From Lachnospiraceae bacterium (GTDB lineage Bacteria > Bacillota > Clostridia > Lachnospirales > Lachnospiraceae): DNA of 6,114 nt. Location of the stretch: assembly GCA_900766815.1 (NCBI GenBank), contig CAAFWV010000093.1:1-6114 (forward strand), read 5' to 3'. Below the pieces are notes generated by a model. That model was not told where the DNA came from and did not search any database. It worked only from the letters and a program-made list of their open reading frames with translations. Below, in pieces: positions 5,355-6,114 of this stretch. The position numbers and the translations under genes were made by a program. Positions within the stretch are counted from its first letter, which is position 1. The number at the start of each line of letters is the position of its first letter.

Positions 5355-6114
5355 TTAATCTTTAGTAAATATTGAACTCATGTCAAAGCATCTGACATTG
5401 GTCCACATGCGATTGATGCGAGAATTGGCTTCATCAGGGAAGCATTCCATAACAACACATCTGTTCATTACATCAAGTGTAGGATATTGTGCATACAGCT
5501 GCCTGGTCAGCTGATCCTCATAGGTATAGATGATGCCATCAGTTCCCTCGAAGAAGTAGCTTATATCATAAACACAGGCTTCATCCATATCCTCCTCCTC
5601 AACACCATAAGTCCAGTCAGCATACTGAAAGAGTGTATCATCCTCGCCGCCTGAAATAACTGATGTATATCCAATATAATACATGTTTCTAACAGCGTTG
5701 TCAGGTCTTGATACGAAGTTTACAAAGCTTTCTGCAGCATGTAGCTTGCGCGCATCCTCACTGATACCGCTCTCAAGCATTACCCAGCCGTCAAACCACA
5801 GATTGGAGCCTTCATCAGGTACGGAATAAGCAAGCTCAACTCCGTCCTCATCTGCCTGGTCCATTGTATATACGGCATCACCGGACCACTGCTCATTGGC
5901 TACTACCTTACCTGTAACAAGGTCAGCCTTACCGCTGTCTGTCTCGAAGCTGTAGGCATTGTCCTTGCAGTCTGTCAGTATCTCCTGAACGGCATCAACG
6001 GTAGTCTCATCAGTCCTGTTAAGCACTTCACCAAGAGCTGCATTATAATCCTCTCTTGATACAAATTCCGAATCTGTAATCTCATCATAGCAGTTCATTG
6101 CTATTAGATCGGAA
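5355..6114 (-). CDS. potD: Polyamine-type ABC transporter substrate-binding protein, C-terminal part (5' end outside window)
   Basis: Extracytoplasmic receptor that delivers spermidine or putrescine to an ABC importer. About 252 residues are visible and the frame is open to the right edge. The ATG at 6098 is internal: in-frame sense codons continue upstream, there is no ribosome binding site, and the signal peptide and first lobe of this family (usually about 350 residues) are missing. Seen: QWSGDAVYTMD, NLWFDGW, FVNFVSRPDNAVRNMYYIGYTS and a C-terminal RINRMWTNVRCF. By comparison with E. coli PotD, the Trp of QWSGD corresponds to W229, and the Trp and Asp of LWFD to W255 and D257 of the polyamine pocket; this is an alignment by eye. 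The permease and ATPase genes are presumably upstream. A fusion to a permease, as found in some Firmicutes, cannot be excluded. The first three visible codons may derive from adapter sequence. Polyamine specificity is inferred from family features. Confidence 0.88.
   Translation of the reverse strand, partial: SDLIAMNCYDEITDSEFVSREDYNAALGEVLNRTDETTVDAVQEILTDCKDNAYSFETDSGKADLVTGKVVANEQWSGDAVYTMDQADEDGVELAYSVPDEGSNLWFDGWVMLESGISEDARKLHAAESFVNFVSRPDNAVRNMYYIGYTSVISGGEDDTLFQYADWTYGVEEEDMDEACVYDISYFFEGTDGIIYTYEDQLTRQLYAQYPTLDVMNRCVVMECFPDEANSRINRMWTNVRCFDMSSIFTKD
6106..6114 (+). other. Possible Illumina adapter remnant at the sequence end
   Basis: The last nine bases read AGATCGGAA, identical to the first nine of the common Illumina adapter AGATCGGAAGAGC. 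This is expected if the window ends at an untrimmed contig edge. A chance match of nine bases exactly at the end is unlikely but possible, and the bases stay in frame with the binding-protein gene. Confidence 0.5.

Noticed and set aside
5355..6098. Complete gene starting at ATG 6098
   Set aside because: The frame stays open to the window edge, there is no ribosome binding site, and the first lobe and signal peptide expected for the family are missing.

Overview
The window looks like ordinary core chromosome from an anaerobic Firmicute, most likely a member of the Lachnospiraceae. The reasons are the gene types, the protein sequences (IlvD, LeuB, Tgt and a polyamine-type solute-binding protein all read like clostridial family members), moderate GC by eye, and the tgt-yajC order. 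The genus cannot be fixed from the sequence alone. All seven genes lie on the minus strand, so transcription runs from high to low coordinates. There is no mobile element, CRISPR array, tRNA or rRNA.

Layout in transcription order. (1) 6114-5355: C-terminal part of a PotD-like polyamine-binding protein, cut by the window edge. (2) 5341-4289: a lactonase-family (6-phosphogluconolactonase-like) beta-propeller. (3) 4283-3231: a membrane-anchored VanY-type (peptidase M15) D,D-carboxypeptidase starting with GTG. (4) 3231-2092: tgt, tRNA-guanine transglycosylase, whose start overlaps the preceding stop by one base (TAATG). These four are packed with gaps of 13, 5 and -1 bases and should form one transcription unit. 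(5) 2004-1699: yajC, an accessory protein of the Sec translocon. An 87-base gap before it holds an inverted repeat and a good sigma-A-type promoter, so yajC can be transcribed by itself as well as by read-through. A strong hairpin closes this unit. (6) 1586-504 and 483-1: leuB and the start of ilvD, a branched-chain amino acid biosynthesis operon that continues past the left edge.

Functionally the window joins polyamine uptake, a putative sugar lactonase, cell-wall peptide trimming, tRNA queuosine modification, protein export, and leucine/isoleucine/valine synthesis. Only leuB-ilvD is a clear pathway pair. The others look like co-transcribed housekeeping neighbours. I did not find a convincing undescribed system. 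The most useful second looks are the terminator that overlaps a possible leuB promoter, the symmetrical DNA around the yajC promoter, the lactonase/VanY pair inside the operon, and the last nine bases, which match the start of a common Illumina adapter and may not be genomic.
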